From the NCBI GenBank assembly GCA_027886185.1, contig WOAB01000103.1, forward strand, positions 2,322,001 through 2,386,000: DNA of 64,000 nt. Reading direction: 5' to 3'. The notes under the pieces were generated by a model that did no database searches, was not told the origin of the DNA, and worked only from the letters and a program-made list of their open reading frames with translations. This document shows positions 10,285 through 21,417 of the stretch, in pieces; position 1 is the stretch's first letter, and each line of letters begins with the position of its first letter. Position numbers and translations under genes: made by a program. Source of the DNA: Rheum nobile (taxonomy: Eukaryota > Streptophyta > Magnoliopsida > Caryophyllales > Polygonaceae).

Positions 10285-11165
10285 ATCTCCCACTTGTCCT
10301 TAAAACAAGTGTGCAATGTTAAAATTCATTTGTCACTTAGTGTCTTATTTGACTATATGATGAAACTCATCTTTACCGCCAAATACGTTTCTTGAACTCT
10401 TGAGATCAAACTGTCAGTACAGATGATTACTAATAATCCATCTGAGCATGGCCATGCGTTTTCACAGTTCCCACTCTTCAAGTGGCCGAGACACCAATCC
10501 TTTCCAAATGTATCATGGTATACATGGAATAGGAGGACATATTCAATCTTGTAAGACTACAGCTCCCACTCAACTTTTGGCAATCCCAATCACTGCATTT
10601 ATAACTGCCTGTTACGGTCAGCGTTTGACAGCGTCAAAGACATACCAGCAGTCAAATGATAACTATATCATACTCATGTCTAAGGAACTCACTAATCATG
10701 AATAATTCTAGAACTCCGCAGTAAAGTCCCGAGAAATCCTAAGATCGGTCTGTCCGATGTGTATCAGTATACACATCTATGTAATCGATTAGACATCTCC
10801 ATGTCCCTATAACACATGAAACCCGGTGTTATCAATCAATCTCACATATGGTCTTTTGATCAAGTCATTTGTATCCAAGTTAACAACTTAGACCATGGAC
10901 TTCTAACAATTTTATAATTTCAGTTCACCTAATGGGGTTTCATTCACCAAAACAGTTTTGATGAGCCCATTTGATAACTATTAAATTATTTGGATACTTT
11001 ATCTAATCCCAAGCAATGATTAGATAATAATATGAAATTCATATATAAGTCAAGCATAAATGTTTGTAATAATAAACAAGGTTTATCATAAAATAAACAA
11101 TGTCTCAAAAGAACTCTCTAGTGTGTTTGAGTCCTTTGGCCCTAGTATGACTATCATACTTGGGC
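10285..11165 (-). mobile_element. Copia 3' untranslated region, right arm
   Basis: Non-coding DNA between the RNase H remnant and the LTR, mirroring 7400-8280. Small ORFs here appear equally in both arms and have no recognisable domain. Confidence 0.7.
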
Positions 11166-11838
11166 CTAGACATGGTCTTGGTCAAAAGGATCTGCAATGT
11201 TGTCGTTTGTGTGCACTTTGCACATCCTCACATCTCCACTATCAACATAGTGTTTGATCATATGGTACTTCCGTAGAACATGTCTGGATTTGAAACTCTT
11301 CCAACTGATGGCTCCTTCATTCAGAATGAAGACATATCCAGACTGAGATTCAAAATCATTTATGTATGTCTGAAAACTTGCATCAATATAGCCATTGACG
11401 ACTAGCTCGTCATCACCTCCAAATATCAAAAGATCATCCCTAGTCTTTCGTAAGTACTCCAGGATGTTCTTGGCTGCACACCAATGTGCATCACCCGGGT
11501 TTGATTGGTACCTTCTACACATACTCAAAGCATATGCCACATCTGGGCGAGTATAAGTCATTGCATACATGATGGATCCTATGGCTGAGGCATAGGGAAT
11601 CCTGCTCATCCTTTCAGCCTCACCAGGTGTCTTAGAACACTGGCTCTTGCTGAGATGTAAGTCATGCTGCATAGGCAGGAACCCTTTCTTAGAGTTCATC
11701 ATATTGAATCTATCAAGGACCTTATCTACATAAGTTCCCTGACTTAGACCAATGTCTCTTAGATCTATCTCTATAGATCTTAATGCCTAGTATGTACTCA
11801 GTCTCTCCCAAGTCCTTTATTGAGAAATACTTCTTAAG
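11166..11838 (-). pseudogene. Copia RT end/RNase H remnant, right arm
   Basis: The frame 11702-11166 reads from MMNSKKGFLPMQHD through IGSIMYAMTYTRPDVAYALS, LEYLRKTRDDLLIFGG and SGYVFILNEGAISWKS. It keeps the frame lost in the left arm near 7120. The RNase H segment carrying the acidic catalytic residues is deleted between WKSFKSRHVL and RKYHMIKH. A stop just downstream of the RT ORF (11839) and disrupted sequence to 11702 separate it from RT. Confidence 0.75.
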
Positions 11839-12531
11839 TCACTCCTTAACTGTCTCCAGCATATGAATATCATTCCCAATGAGTAATATGTCATCCACAT
11901 ATAGAACTAGGAAGGCCACTTTGCTCCCACTAAAATTCTTGTAAACATAGGGCTCTTCTTCGCATCTGACAAAATCAAACTTTTTGACCACTTCATCAAA
12001 ACGAAGATTCCAACTCCTGGATGCTTGCTTAAGTCCATAGATGGACTTCTTAAGCTTGCATATTCTCCTAGGGTTTTCTGGATCCTCAAAACCTTCTGGC
12101 TGCATCATGTATACATCCTTTTCTAAATACCCATTTAGAAAAGCGGTCTTGACATCCATTTGCCAAATCTCATAATCATGATAAGCGGCAATCGCTAGGA
12201 GTATCCTAATGGACCTGATCATAACGACCGATGCGAACGTTTCATCATAGTCAGTACCATGAACCTGTCTAAATCCTTTGGCAACTAGTCTTGCCTTATA
12301 GACAGAAACGTTTCCATCCTTGTCTGTCTTGATCTTAAAGACCCATTTGCATCCAATGAGTTTTATCCCATCAGGCAAATCTATCAAGTCCCATACTTGA
12401 TTTTCAGACATGGAGTCCATTTCGGATTTCATGGCTTCCAACCATTTTTCAGAGTCGGGGTCCGCCATCGCTTGCTTATAGGTCGCAGGCTCACCGTTCT
12501 CTAAAAGTAGAACGTCAATGCTAGCAGTCAA
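11839..12531 (-). pseudogene. Copia reverse transcriptase, right arm
   Basis: Same 230-residue RT as 6035-6727 with all main signatures (GCKWVFKIK, QMDVKTAFLNGYL, YGLKQASRSWN, YVDDILLIG). It lies in the expected order after integrase, 49 bp away, but a stop near 12577-12580 splits the polyprotein. RT copies element RNA into cDNA inside the particle; this copy is broken. Confidence 0.8.
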
Positions 12532-12579
12532 GACGTAATCCTCATAACGCCTAGGCAGCTGCCTTAGCCTATCTGATCT

Positions 12580-13839
12580 CTAATGTGGTCCAACAATAGG
12601 AGAGATTTCAGCTGCTGGGTTGACCACATCTGTATGCGGGACCTCAGGTGCTTCATCAACTTGAGGAATTGCATCTTGGATCTGGGCAGTTTCCCTTTGA
12701 GAAGGTACGCCCCCAAAGTCAAGTTCCTCAGTGACATCGTCTATGTCCTCACTTTGTTGGGTTTGTTGCTCAGCTTGAATCTCATCAAGCTGAACATTTC
12801 TCCCACTTGGCTTCTTGGAAAAGAAGTCCTTTTCCAAAAAGACACTATCTCGAGCAACAAACACTTTGTTCTCAGCGGGATTGTAGAAATAATATCCCCT
12901 TGTTTCCTTCGGATAACCTATAAAGAAGCATTTGTCTGATTTTGGTGCTAGCTTGTCAGATAGTAAACACTTTACATAAGCTTTGCATCCCCAGACCTTC
13001 AGAAATGACAAGCTAGGAACCTTTCCATACCATATCTCATGTGGTGTCTTATCAACTGATCGTGACGGAGTCCTGTTTAGTGTGAACGCAGCAGTGGTGA
13101 GGGCATATCCCCAAAAGGATGTAGGAAGATCAGTAAAACTCATCATTGAGCGGACCATGTCTAACAATGTACTGTTCCTCCTTTCAGATACGCCATTCAA
13201 TTGTGGCGTGCCTGGTGGAGTCAGTTGTGTCAAAATGCCACAACTCCTCAAGTGATGGTCGAATTCTTGGCTTAGATATTCGCCCCCTCGATCTGATCGG
13301 AGTGCCTTTATCTTCTTGCCAGTTTGTGTCTCAACTTCATTCTGGAATTCTTTGAACTTTTCAAAGGACTCAGATTTATGCTTCATTAAGTAGATATACC
13401 CATATCTACTAAAATCATCAGTAAATGTAATAAAGTATCGATAGCCTCTCCTAGCTTCTGTGCTCATAGGTCCACATACATCGGTATGTATGAGAGCTAA
13501 GAGCTCAGTAGTCCTCTCACTCATACCAGTGAAAGGTGACCTTGTCATCTTGCCCATCAGACATGACTCACATGTTTCAAATGATTCTAAATCAAATGAC
13601 TTTAGGCTACCAACTGTTTGGAGTTTCTTCATGCGTTTGATGCTAATGTGACCCAAGCGACAATGCCATAGATTGACTTCACTTATATCCGACTTTTGCC
13701 TCTTTGTATCAATTTTATAAATTTCAGATTTGAGGTCCAACATGTATAGTCCACTACTACTCACATGGGCTCGAGCATAGAAAGTGTCATTCTTATAAAT
13801 GGAAAAAACAATCCTTAATGACAAATTCATAACCCTCAA
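12580..13839 (-). pseudogene. Copia GAG-pre-integrase and integrase
   Basis: 419 residues. The zinc-binding HHCC region is present (LWHCRLGHISIKRMKKL...CESCLMGK), followed by the integrase core: first Asp in LIHTDVCGPM, second Asp in LRSDRGGEY, and Glu in GVSERRNSTLLDMVR. The C-terminal part carries the copia-typical KVWGCKAYVK and FIGYPKETRGYYFYNP segments. All DDE residues are visible. The frame is open but ends early at GPH before RT, and it is out of frame with the protease segment, so the element is defective. Confidence 0.8.
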
Positions 13840-14377
13840 GGTTCAAAACTGAAATTGAAATCAAATTCTTAGTAATAGATGAAACAAAATAACAATTATA
13901 AAGTTCTAAAACTAAGCCAGAAGGTAGAGGTAGACTATAATCTCCAATGGCAAGTGTAGCAACTCTTGCTCCATTTCCAACACGGAGATCTATCTCACCC
14001 TTCTGCAACCGTCTCCTATTTCTTAGTCCTTGCACATTCGAAATAATGTGAAAACCACATCCTGAATCTAATATCCAAGAATGAGACTTGGTTGATAGGA
14101 TTTCAGTAACGTAAATACCTGAAGTGGAGACTGTTTCCTTCTTCTTTTCTTCTAGGTTTTTGTGACTTGCCTTCTCCTCATCAGATGAGGTGGCAGTCAA
14201 CTCTGGGATGGGGGTTTCAAGGACATCCTCCTGTCCCTCAGACCTGAGACTGATTCTCATATGTCTATCCCAATCAAGGAAATTTGTGTCGTTCAAACGG
14301 TTTTTCTCAACTATTGAGCGGAGAGTGAATTTGAGGTGTTTAGAAGACATAGTAACTACAAAACGGAATAAAAACAT
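13793..14377 (-). pseudogene. Copia gag/protease with internal deletion
   Basis: Starts like a copia gag (MSSKHLKFTLRSIVEKNRLNDTNFLDWDRHMRI) but after about 75 residues jumps to a Lys/Glu-rich linker and the protease region (SWILDSGCGFHI, active site DSG). The rest of the capsid domain and the CCHC zinc knuckle are missing, about 150 residues by comparison with normal gags. The protease region runs to 13793 and overlaps the integrase frame by 47 bp in another frame. Confidence 0.75.
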
Positions 14378-16355
14378 GCAGATAAATTATGCTTTACATG
14401 CAAGAACTTAAAATTTAGACAAACTATAAACAATAAGTTATTGCACATTCTACTCAATTAAATTGTCCCTTATGAGTAAAATGATTCCAAGATCCTATCT
14501 TAGATGAAACTCGAGCGTACTAGGGCACTTCCCCAAGTCTCATGTAATCAAGGTAAGTAAACTCCTTTACTAATTATAACACCTTATAACTCTTGGTTGA
14601 TGGCTACATCTTATGTAAGACTCATCCTTATGCCTCAAGATCCAAAACTGAGCCTTTTGGTCTCTTGTTGAGTGTAACCATACCAAGGAAGCATGCCCCT
14701 ATTAGACATACCCGCACTATCCCAAGGTCAAGGAAGGACACCTCGCTAGGGCGAAAACTATCCAACGAATCCCAAGGGCCTCATGGTTATGATATGGAAA
14801 GGCATGATCTCAATATTCTGTTAAGGGACTTAAGCATGCATTGGTTGTTTATTTACTAGTGAACAAAATAGCATAAACAAACAAGCAATCATGCAAAGTG
14901 GGAAATAAAGCATTCAAGTAATGCAGTAATTAAATGTGATCCTAGTATGGCCCCTAAAAACCAAAATTAAAGATCTAATCTTCATGGCTCTTGTTACTCT
15001 TGGATCTCCATCCTTAGTATCCTCCATGGATCTTCATCCTTTGGTCTTCTTAGGATCTTCTTCTTCTTGTCTTACATATAATTGAAATAAACTCTCTTGC
15101 AGAAGTTTAAATTACAAAAATACATAACGATACGCAGATCGTGTACAAGAAAAACATAGCGGTACGCAGACCGTATTTATCTATCCTAATGTGGGCCATA
15201 CTAGTCACCTCATGCAAGCAATAATATCATAATATTATAACACATACATGCAATAATAATATCAAATATTATCAATAATATTAATCTAATTAATAGTAAT
15301 AACCAATTTAACTAATTTAAATAAAACCATATTAAAAAAATAAATCATCTCATGATATAAATAATTTAATATCAAATTCTTAATTCAAATTAAAAATAAT
15401 ATATAGCATTAATCATAATTAATCATTAAAATACATTATTGGATAATATATGCATAAACAAGATAAGATATCAAATATCCTTATCTAATTCTAGTGAGAA
15501 TCTATCCTAACAACTTTTAGGAATTTATATATTTTAGATAATATCAAATATTATCCAATTAAATAAATAAGATCTTATCTTATAGTTTAGGAAATTATCC
15601 TAAAACTCCAAATCTACCCAACCAGATCGAGTCACATCCGAATCAAACCCGGATCGACCCATGCCCACCAAACCACGCAGCCCCTGCGGGCCGACCCGGC
15701 GGACCAACGCCAACGAACGATTCTACTATTGCTATTCATATAATAGCAATAATTCTGATCCAACCGAACAATTGATATTCATATAATATCATATAATAGC
15801 AATTGTTATCTTATAGTTCTGATCCAACACCAACCGAACAATTTTTATAAAGCGGAAAGTGATATCGTGAGCCGAACAATTCGACACCGATTTAAAACCG
15901 AACAATTTGATATCGTGCCACCGCAGGACCGAACAATTAATTATGGAAAATTCTTTAAAACATCTCATGATAATAAGCTATCGAACATGTCAAACAATTT
16001 GAACAATTCGATGAAAACCAGAATTTAACAAAAATCAAATTTTTGAATAGTGATTCATCTTATATATGAAAATCAAAATCTTCATCTAATAATTTATATA
16101 TGCCAAAAAATCATATCTCTTGCATAATTAAATTATATGAATCAAGTATAGGTAGATCAATTTTATATGCATATATGTTCATAAAGTTCTTCAACTTTAC
16201 TAATCCAATCAATTAAAATCAGAATTTTAATCATGTAAATTAACCTATATATCAATTTACCACTTAATTTGAATCAAGACAATTATGAACGTGCATCAAA
16301 ATTTATAACTTTAAATTTGATCTAATCAATTTATGCAAGAGGCAACTGATACCAC
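14378..16355 (-). mobile_element. Long copia leader with PBS
   Basis: About 2 kb of AT-rich, non-coding sequence between gag and the 5' LTR, longer than usual. The PBS (minus TGGTATCAG) is at 16346-16354. Around 15620-15700 there is a GC-rich island in otherwise AT-rich sequence. I see no ORF with recognisable domains. Confidence 0.7.
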
Positions 16356-17041
16356 TGAAGGGATTTTAGATGCGTAAAGCGGAATTTCAGGAAACGTTTT
16401 CCTAACATCTAACCAAGGATCTCATGCATAAACCAAATAGATCATAGATAGGAAGAATCAAATACCTCTTGATGCGTGTTTCAACCTGCAGGAATGGAGA
16501 GAATAGAGCCTCACGCGTGACTCCTCTATTTGGTCCACCCGAGCTTGAATCTGGATCACCTAGGACTCGGTTGCTAGAGCGAGGATCCAAGGCGAACAAG
16601 AGAGATTTGGGAGATGGTGGCAACCGTACTCTTGGTGTAAATTAGGATTCCGGGCTTTTCCTAAAAGCCCTCCTTTTATATTGTCATGTGTAGATATCTT
16701 ATTTCCTAAATAAGTATTTCTTTTATTATTAATAATAACACTTTATTATTAACAAGTCTTATCTCCCAAGTTATATCTTATATAACTTTATATTATATAC
16801 TTTATATAATATGTCTCCCAACAACCTGATTCAGTCTAAACTCTAAGGGTGTGACCTCGTAGGACCCGGTAACAATAGCAATAGACTTTATGACATACTA
16901 TATAACATATAGTCTATAAATCATAGTTGGCTTCTAGCAAAGCACTATGACTACCTAAAATTACCGGATTAAATATCTTCATAAATAGTCTCACTTTATA
17001 ATCAGTAATTGCACATTTGATTAAAGAACACAATTCCTTCA
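16356..17041 (-). mobile_element. 5' LTR (686 bp) of the copia element
   Basis: TGAAGGGATTTTAG...CACAATTCCTTCA on the plus strand; the outer edge at 17041 meets MADS-unit spacer ('ctctcaatg'), which in the paralogous spacer at 28998 is uninterrupted. No matching 5-bp duplication is found at the left end of the block, in keeping with rearrangement there. Confidence 0.85.
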
Positions 17042-17440
17042 CTCTCAATGTGGAATTTCAAGTGAGTTGCAACGTGTGCTAGTATTTTTTGTATTTGCAG
17101 GTGTGTGAATTTCCAAGAAGTATAGAGAAATCATACATTCTTGATTGTAATAAAATGATTTTGGTTCCTTTCTGATGCTGAAAACGGGTTTTGTACTAAC
17201 GTCAGTTCACAATTGTAGACTTGTACTCAAGTTCCTAGAGTCCTTTAATACGAAAATCGAATTAGAATCAAGAACCGAATAAAGTCAAGGCTAGATCAAC
17301 TTGGTCGAGTTGTCTCAAATTTTGATTCAATTGCACTTGGGATGGGTTCGGTCAAGTTGGGTTGATTCGGGTATATTATAAAGCGGGTTTTTTACTTTTT
17401 AGGTCACTTTCGATGAAGTTATCTACTTAATATATATCTT
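17042..17440. repeat. MADS-unit spacer (copy B, right part)
   Basis: Resumes the spacer interrupted at 5985: 'ctctcaatg...gtgctagtatttt.tgtatttgcagg' matches 28998-29063, and 17215-17370 matches window positions 1-140. About 35 bp present in the paralogue at 28965-28997 are missing at the insertion. Confidence 0.6.
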
Positions 17441-17444
17441 ATGA

Positions 17445-18715
17445 TATCAAGGATTTTGCACCTAACAACTCTTTATTTTTACTTAATTATATTTAATCAC
17501 CACTTATTATATATCTATATATATATTTATCAAAAAATACCTCTTATTTTAAATTGTTTACATTTATCCACCCTTATTTTTAATTTATCAAAAACCTTTT
17601 TTAATATATATTATATTTCAAATAGCCAGCTCTTTTATGTAATATTTGTTATTATCCGTTTACTAAGATTATCTCGTCCCCGTAATTTGGATTTAAACCA
17701 AAACCAATTTTTGGGTAAAAATCGTTGACTTAAATAAGAACCAAAATTTTCATTCTGGAAATTTTCAATTAACCACCACTTCAAATTTACTATAAACTAA
17801 TATTTATACAATAATATAATTCTTATTTGTTCATGTTCAAGTTGAAAAACTGTCTGTTTAAACCAGAACTGAATTTGAGAAAAAAATAGAATGAAAAATG
17901 AGAATTTTGGGCCTATTGGTCCTTTAAGAGTTTTTAATTAATAAAACTACTTTTTACTAGTTTTTACGTATTTTTTCTACTCCTTACTAGCTTTTTTTTT
18001 TTTTTTTCTCCCTCTTCTTTGTTTTTTTTCTCTCTAAAATATTATTTTTTGGGTTTAGGGTTTAAGGGATAGGATTTAGGGAGTATGGAGTAGGATTTAG
18101 GGAGATGGAGAGGGGTCTATTTTTACTAAAGATCCATTAGTTTAAAAAAGATTTGTCAAATGGTCATTTACCTAACTCATCGATGAAAAAGATTACAAAA
18201 AGAATTATTTTTTGGTTCGAAGTTCATATTTTTACCAGTTTTTTAGTAGGAATAGACCATGTTTCTCGTTGGTTCTTGTTTTTTTTCCAGGAATTTGATC
18301 CGGGTATAAATTGATAATTTTACAATTTGAACTGGAATGAACAAGGATTATATTCTTTTATAAATATCAATTTATAACAAATTTGGACAGGTGGTTGATC
18401 CAAAAAATCTGGAATAAAATCAATTTCAATTTAGATGGGTGTTTTCTTATAAAATTTGATTCCGGTTTGAACAGGAACGAAAAAATTCGGTAGACAAGAT
18501 GATATGTAATAACAAATTTTACATAAGAGAGGTCGTTAGATGGCAAGTAATATATATTAAAGATGGTTTTTGGTAATGAAAATATGGGTGGTTAAATGTA
18601 AACAACTTAAAATAAGAGGTGTTTTGTTGGAAACAAATAAAGAGAAGGTATGGTTAAATCTAAAAGTTCTACAATAAATGGATGGTTATGTGCAAAGAAT
18701 TTGGTTCTAGTCAAA
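17445..18715. mobile_element. Long inverted-repeat (foldback/MITE-like) element
   Basis: The left arm, about 17445-17890, is an imperfect reverse complement of about 18275-18715. Matching anchors are 'cctcttattttaaattgtttacattta.ccaccc' against its inverse near 18580-18620, 'atgtaa.atttgttatta' near 17637 against 18505-18530, and 'ttgttcat.ttc.agtt' near 17828 against 18340. The loop (about 17891-18274) is T-rich and includes short TTTAGGG-like words. No transposase is present; this is a non-autonomous DNA element or foldback. Confidence 0.6.
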
Positions 18716-18819
18716 TAACTTTTTATATAGTAGATACACCAAATTAACCCAAATTCTAGGATTTTAGGAATTTTCACCGTCGAAATCACCGTATTCAGTT
18801 TCTTATTTTGCTCTTTCCT

Positions 18820-19105
18820 TCGACCTCGATTGGTGTGTCTCCGTCTTGTGGAGCGAGGAGCAAATAGCCAAGCGAGTCTCCGATCTCGCCGCCCAAATCA
18901 GCGCCGACTTCCAACCGCTCGCCGCTCCTCCCCCGGTTTTCATTGGCGTCGCCACCGGCGCTTTCCTTTTCCTCGCTGACCTCGTTCGCCGCGTCAACCT
19001 CCCTATCTCCGTCGATTTTGTTTGGCCCAGTCTTACGGATCCGGCACCGTCTCCAACGGCGCTCCGACTTGAAGGTCGAAACCGTCTTGTGGAGCGAGGA
19101 GCAAA
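18820..19105 (+). pseudogene. Captured HGPRT (hypoxanthine-guanine phosphoribosyltransferase) exon fragment
   Basis: The frame beginning near 18840 encodes VLWSEEQIAKRVSDLAAQIS and then VFIGVATGAFLFLADLVRRV, matching the N-terminal part of plant HGPRT (purine salvage: hypoxanthine or guanine plus PRPP to IMP or GMP). After SVDFV the frame is lost by small deletions near 19022 and 19070; the next bases still encode the family's active-site loop region in other frames. The start codon, the pyrophosphate-binding half and the C-terminus are absent. A 20-plus-bp piece of the beginning ('cttgtggagcgaggagcaaa') is repeated at 19084, directly before unrelated sequence. A dead gene fragment. Confidence 0.7.
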
Positions 19106-19284
19106 TATACTATTTATTTAATATGTTGAATATCTGTTCCATTCTGTTGCATATGGTTTACCTGTGGATGGTGTGTGTTGGAGACTATGTTTACAATGAT
19201 GCATATTCCTACTTGTATTTATATTGTCTGTACACATTGTGAAAATGAAATCATTGACTCTTTGCTGACTATGACACAAATTAT

Positions 19285-20070
19285 AAAGAACAAAGATCTT
19301 GAAGAGCTAAGGAACTTGGCTCTGGCACATTTGGAACGGTCTATCATGGTAAATGGAGGGGAACTGATGTTGCTATCAAGCGTATAAAGAAAAGCTGCTT
19401 CACTAGTCGTTCATCAGAGCAGAGCAGGAAAGACTGGTGAGTTATCTTTGAACATTGTTAACCAAGCTCGAATTTCTGTATGGATCAAAAGGGTGCAACA
19501 TCAGTTGGACTGTACAAGATACTAATTACTAACTATTGTTGCGTTCTAGCTTTTTAGCATACACTGTCTGTCCGTTGCCTTTATTTAGAAGTAAGTAAAC
19601 TTGTTATCATGTGCTAATACTGTAGTAATGCTGTATTGCACTTTTCAGACGGTTGAGTTCTGGTGTGAAGCTGACATTCTTTCAAAACTCCATCATCCAA
19701 ATGTGGTGGCATTTTATGGCGTGGTGCAGGATGGACCAGAATGCACATTAGCCACCGTCACAGAGTATATGGTTAATGGTTCCCTTCGACATGTTCTAGT
19801 TTCAAAAGATAGGTAATGTTGTTGCTCAATAAGTCTTTTTTTGGTCTGGTTACTCAATAAGTTTTTGCTTGCACTTCATGGGGAATTCATCTTTCTACTT
19901 AGAAATAGAAAAAATTCTTGTTGATCAGGTTACTTGATTGCCGCAAGCGGCTTATAATTGCAATAGATGCAGCCTTTGGCATGCATCGAGTATAGTACAT
20001 TTTGATTTGAAATGTGACAACTTGCTCGTGAATCTGAGAGATCCTGTCCGACCAATATGCAAGGTGAATA
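19285..20070 (+). pseudogene. Captured Raf-like MAPKKK kinase-domain fragment with introns
   Basis: Three exon pieces of a plant Raf-like (PB1-type) kinase. The first, about 19293-19437, contains the glycine loop GSGTFGTVYHGKWRG and VAIKRIKKS, after a one-base loss near 19307. The second, 19650-19813, has EFWCEADILSKLHHPNVVAF and LATVTEYM. The third, 19929-20063, has RKRLIIAIDAAFGM and HFDLKCDNLLVNL with a deletion and stop between them. Intron borders keep GT and AG (donor at 19438, acceptor ending 19649, donor at 19814, acceptor ending 19928), and codons join across them. The catalytic HFDLKCDN loop remains but the DFG and C-lobe are absent. Introns show DNA-level capture. Confidence 0.75.
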
Positions 20071-20199
20071 TTGTCTTATTGGCTCTCTCAAGCTATTCTG
20101 AAAGTAAATACAGAGCTTTTGAAACCAAAATTGGTTGATGCAACCCAATTACTTGTGGAGCCAGGAGCAAACACAAATTATTCATTTATCCTTATTTTC

Positions 20200-20830
20200 G
20201 TGTTTTTTATTCATGAACACAAATGATATTCAGTTTCTCTGTGATGTTATTCATTATAGTAATGTTGATATTCACGTGGATTCAGATTCTGCTTGTTGAT
20301 GGTGTTGTATGAGTTATTATCGTTGATATTCACGTTTTCATATGTGATATTCAAATTATTTATTGTGATATTCATACACATTCTTTTGATATTCATGTTG
20401 GATTTAAGTGTCATGCATTGAGTAGTTGATATTCAATTTGTATGATGTGATATTCACTATAATGTTGTTCATATATATATATATATATTAATGGTTCATG
20501 AATATGTATGCGCTGTACATGAATATCATCTCATCATAATCAGTTTACGATCAACCAGGTTATTCAAAATTGGATATGCGATATTCACCAAATACAAAGA
20601 AAAAGTTTCAAAGATCGTGAATCGATTCCAAAAGATTGAAATTAACACACGAATATCAATACAGTTTGTATGAATATCGCCTAATTCCTATAACCGATAA
20701 TCATCATGTGCAAATAAAACTCTGAATATCGATACTGTTTTAATGAATATCGACTACTGTTTTTATGAATATCGATTTAAAAAGTACGTGAATATCATAA
20801 CATTTTGAATGAATATCGACTACTGTTTTT
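20200..20830. repeat. GATATTCA motif array in inverted arrangement
   Basis: About eight copies of TGATATTCA occur in one orientation between 20226 and 20460, and about eight TGAATATC(A/G) in the other between 20515 and 20820. They lie either side of an (AT)n run at 20471-20488. Spacing is irregular, 15-50 bp. The layout resembles subterminal motif clusters of a DNA transposon, folded around a centre. Confidence 0.65.
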
Positions 20831-21131
20831 ACTATCAATCGGGTTGCAGCGTTTTAGGAAAGAGAAAATATTGTGTTTTCTCTCTCATCTAACAACCTCA
20901 TTTATTATTTTTTCCTAATTAAAAAAATTAAATAATTGCCTTATTAGAGTAGATTTGATGGTTACACCCCTACCATATCTATTGTAAGGCCCAATCATCC
21001 AAACATCCATCACCATCAATCCAACGCTCCAGATTAATACTTTCGTTTTACCATAACTCTCGTTTTACCGGAGCGTTCCTCTATGTGCAAAACCTCTATA
21101 ATATTTTTAAAAACCCTAGTAGGAAGAAAAT

Positions 21132-21417
21132 TGTTTGCATTATATTCATCCCCGCATCCTCCCCACCTTAGTCGAAAAGTAGTCATCCATATTCTTGTGT
21201 ACCGACGGGTTCTCAAATGAGAACAACTTCCTCTTAGGGAGAAGACGATGATCCATATCTCAAACCTCGTCAAATTGTAAAGCTTGCTTGCCTTTATGAA
21301 GAGATTGTAACAACTCTTTGAGAGGGTTACTTATAAGTTGCTCTTGATCTCCATCCTCACCTTTTGCCTTGTCTTTTTGTTCCTAGGAGGATTCAACGCC
21401 GGAGAAGAACTAGCCAT
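21132..21417 (-). pseudogene. Truncated MADS-box pseudogene
   Basis: Minus-strand copy of the 5' part of the MADS gene. It retains the start region ('agaactagccat', ATG at 21417-21415), the MADS-domain core with LFIKASK-like text, and the segment about 'ccgacgggt' where the protein turns into FGHPSVH. Frameshifts and stops interrupt the MADS domain, and homology ends near 21132, before the coiled-coil part. It sits about 560 bp from the next copy. Confidence 0.7.

Larger units (their letters stand above)
5990..12576. repeat. Giant near-perfect palindrome, arms about 3.28 kb
   Basis: Everything in 5990-9268 reappears inverted in 9297-12576: RT, RNase H region, 3' untranslated region, 686-bp LTR, an integrase fragment and an LTR end. 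Coordinates of mirrored features sum to 18565 or 18566; the change reflects a one-base indel near 7120. The centre is a 28-bp spacer, 9269-9296. The arms differ by scattered substitutions (for example EEDVY against EKDVY, and GVKL against GIKL in RT), so they are not a verbatim copy. The whole block is embedded in MADS-unit spacer. Confidence 0.9.

Noticed and set aside
5990..12576. Palindrome as pure sequencing artefact
   Set aside because: Scattered substitutions and an indel between arms, and flanks that fit the interrupted spacer, argue for a real structure, although read support was not available to check.
18040..18120. TTTAGGG-like words resembling plant telomere repeat
   Set aside because: Only two or three imperfect units in an inverted-repeat loop; not an interstitial telomere array.
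18846..19121. Functional 91-residue HGPRT-like gene
   Set aside because: It lacks an ATG at the right place, the PRPP-binding half and the C-terminus, and has frameshifts after about 60 residues.
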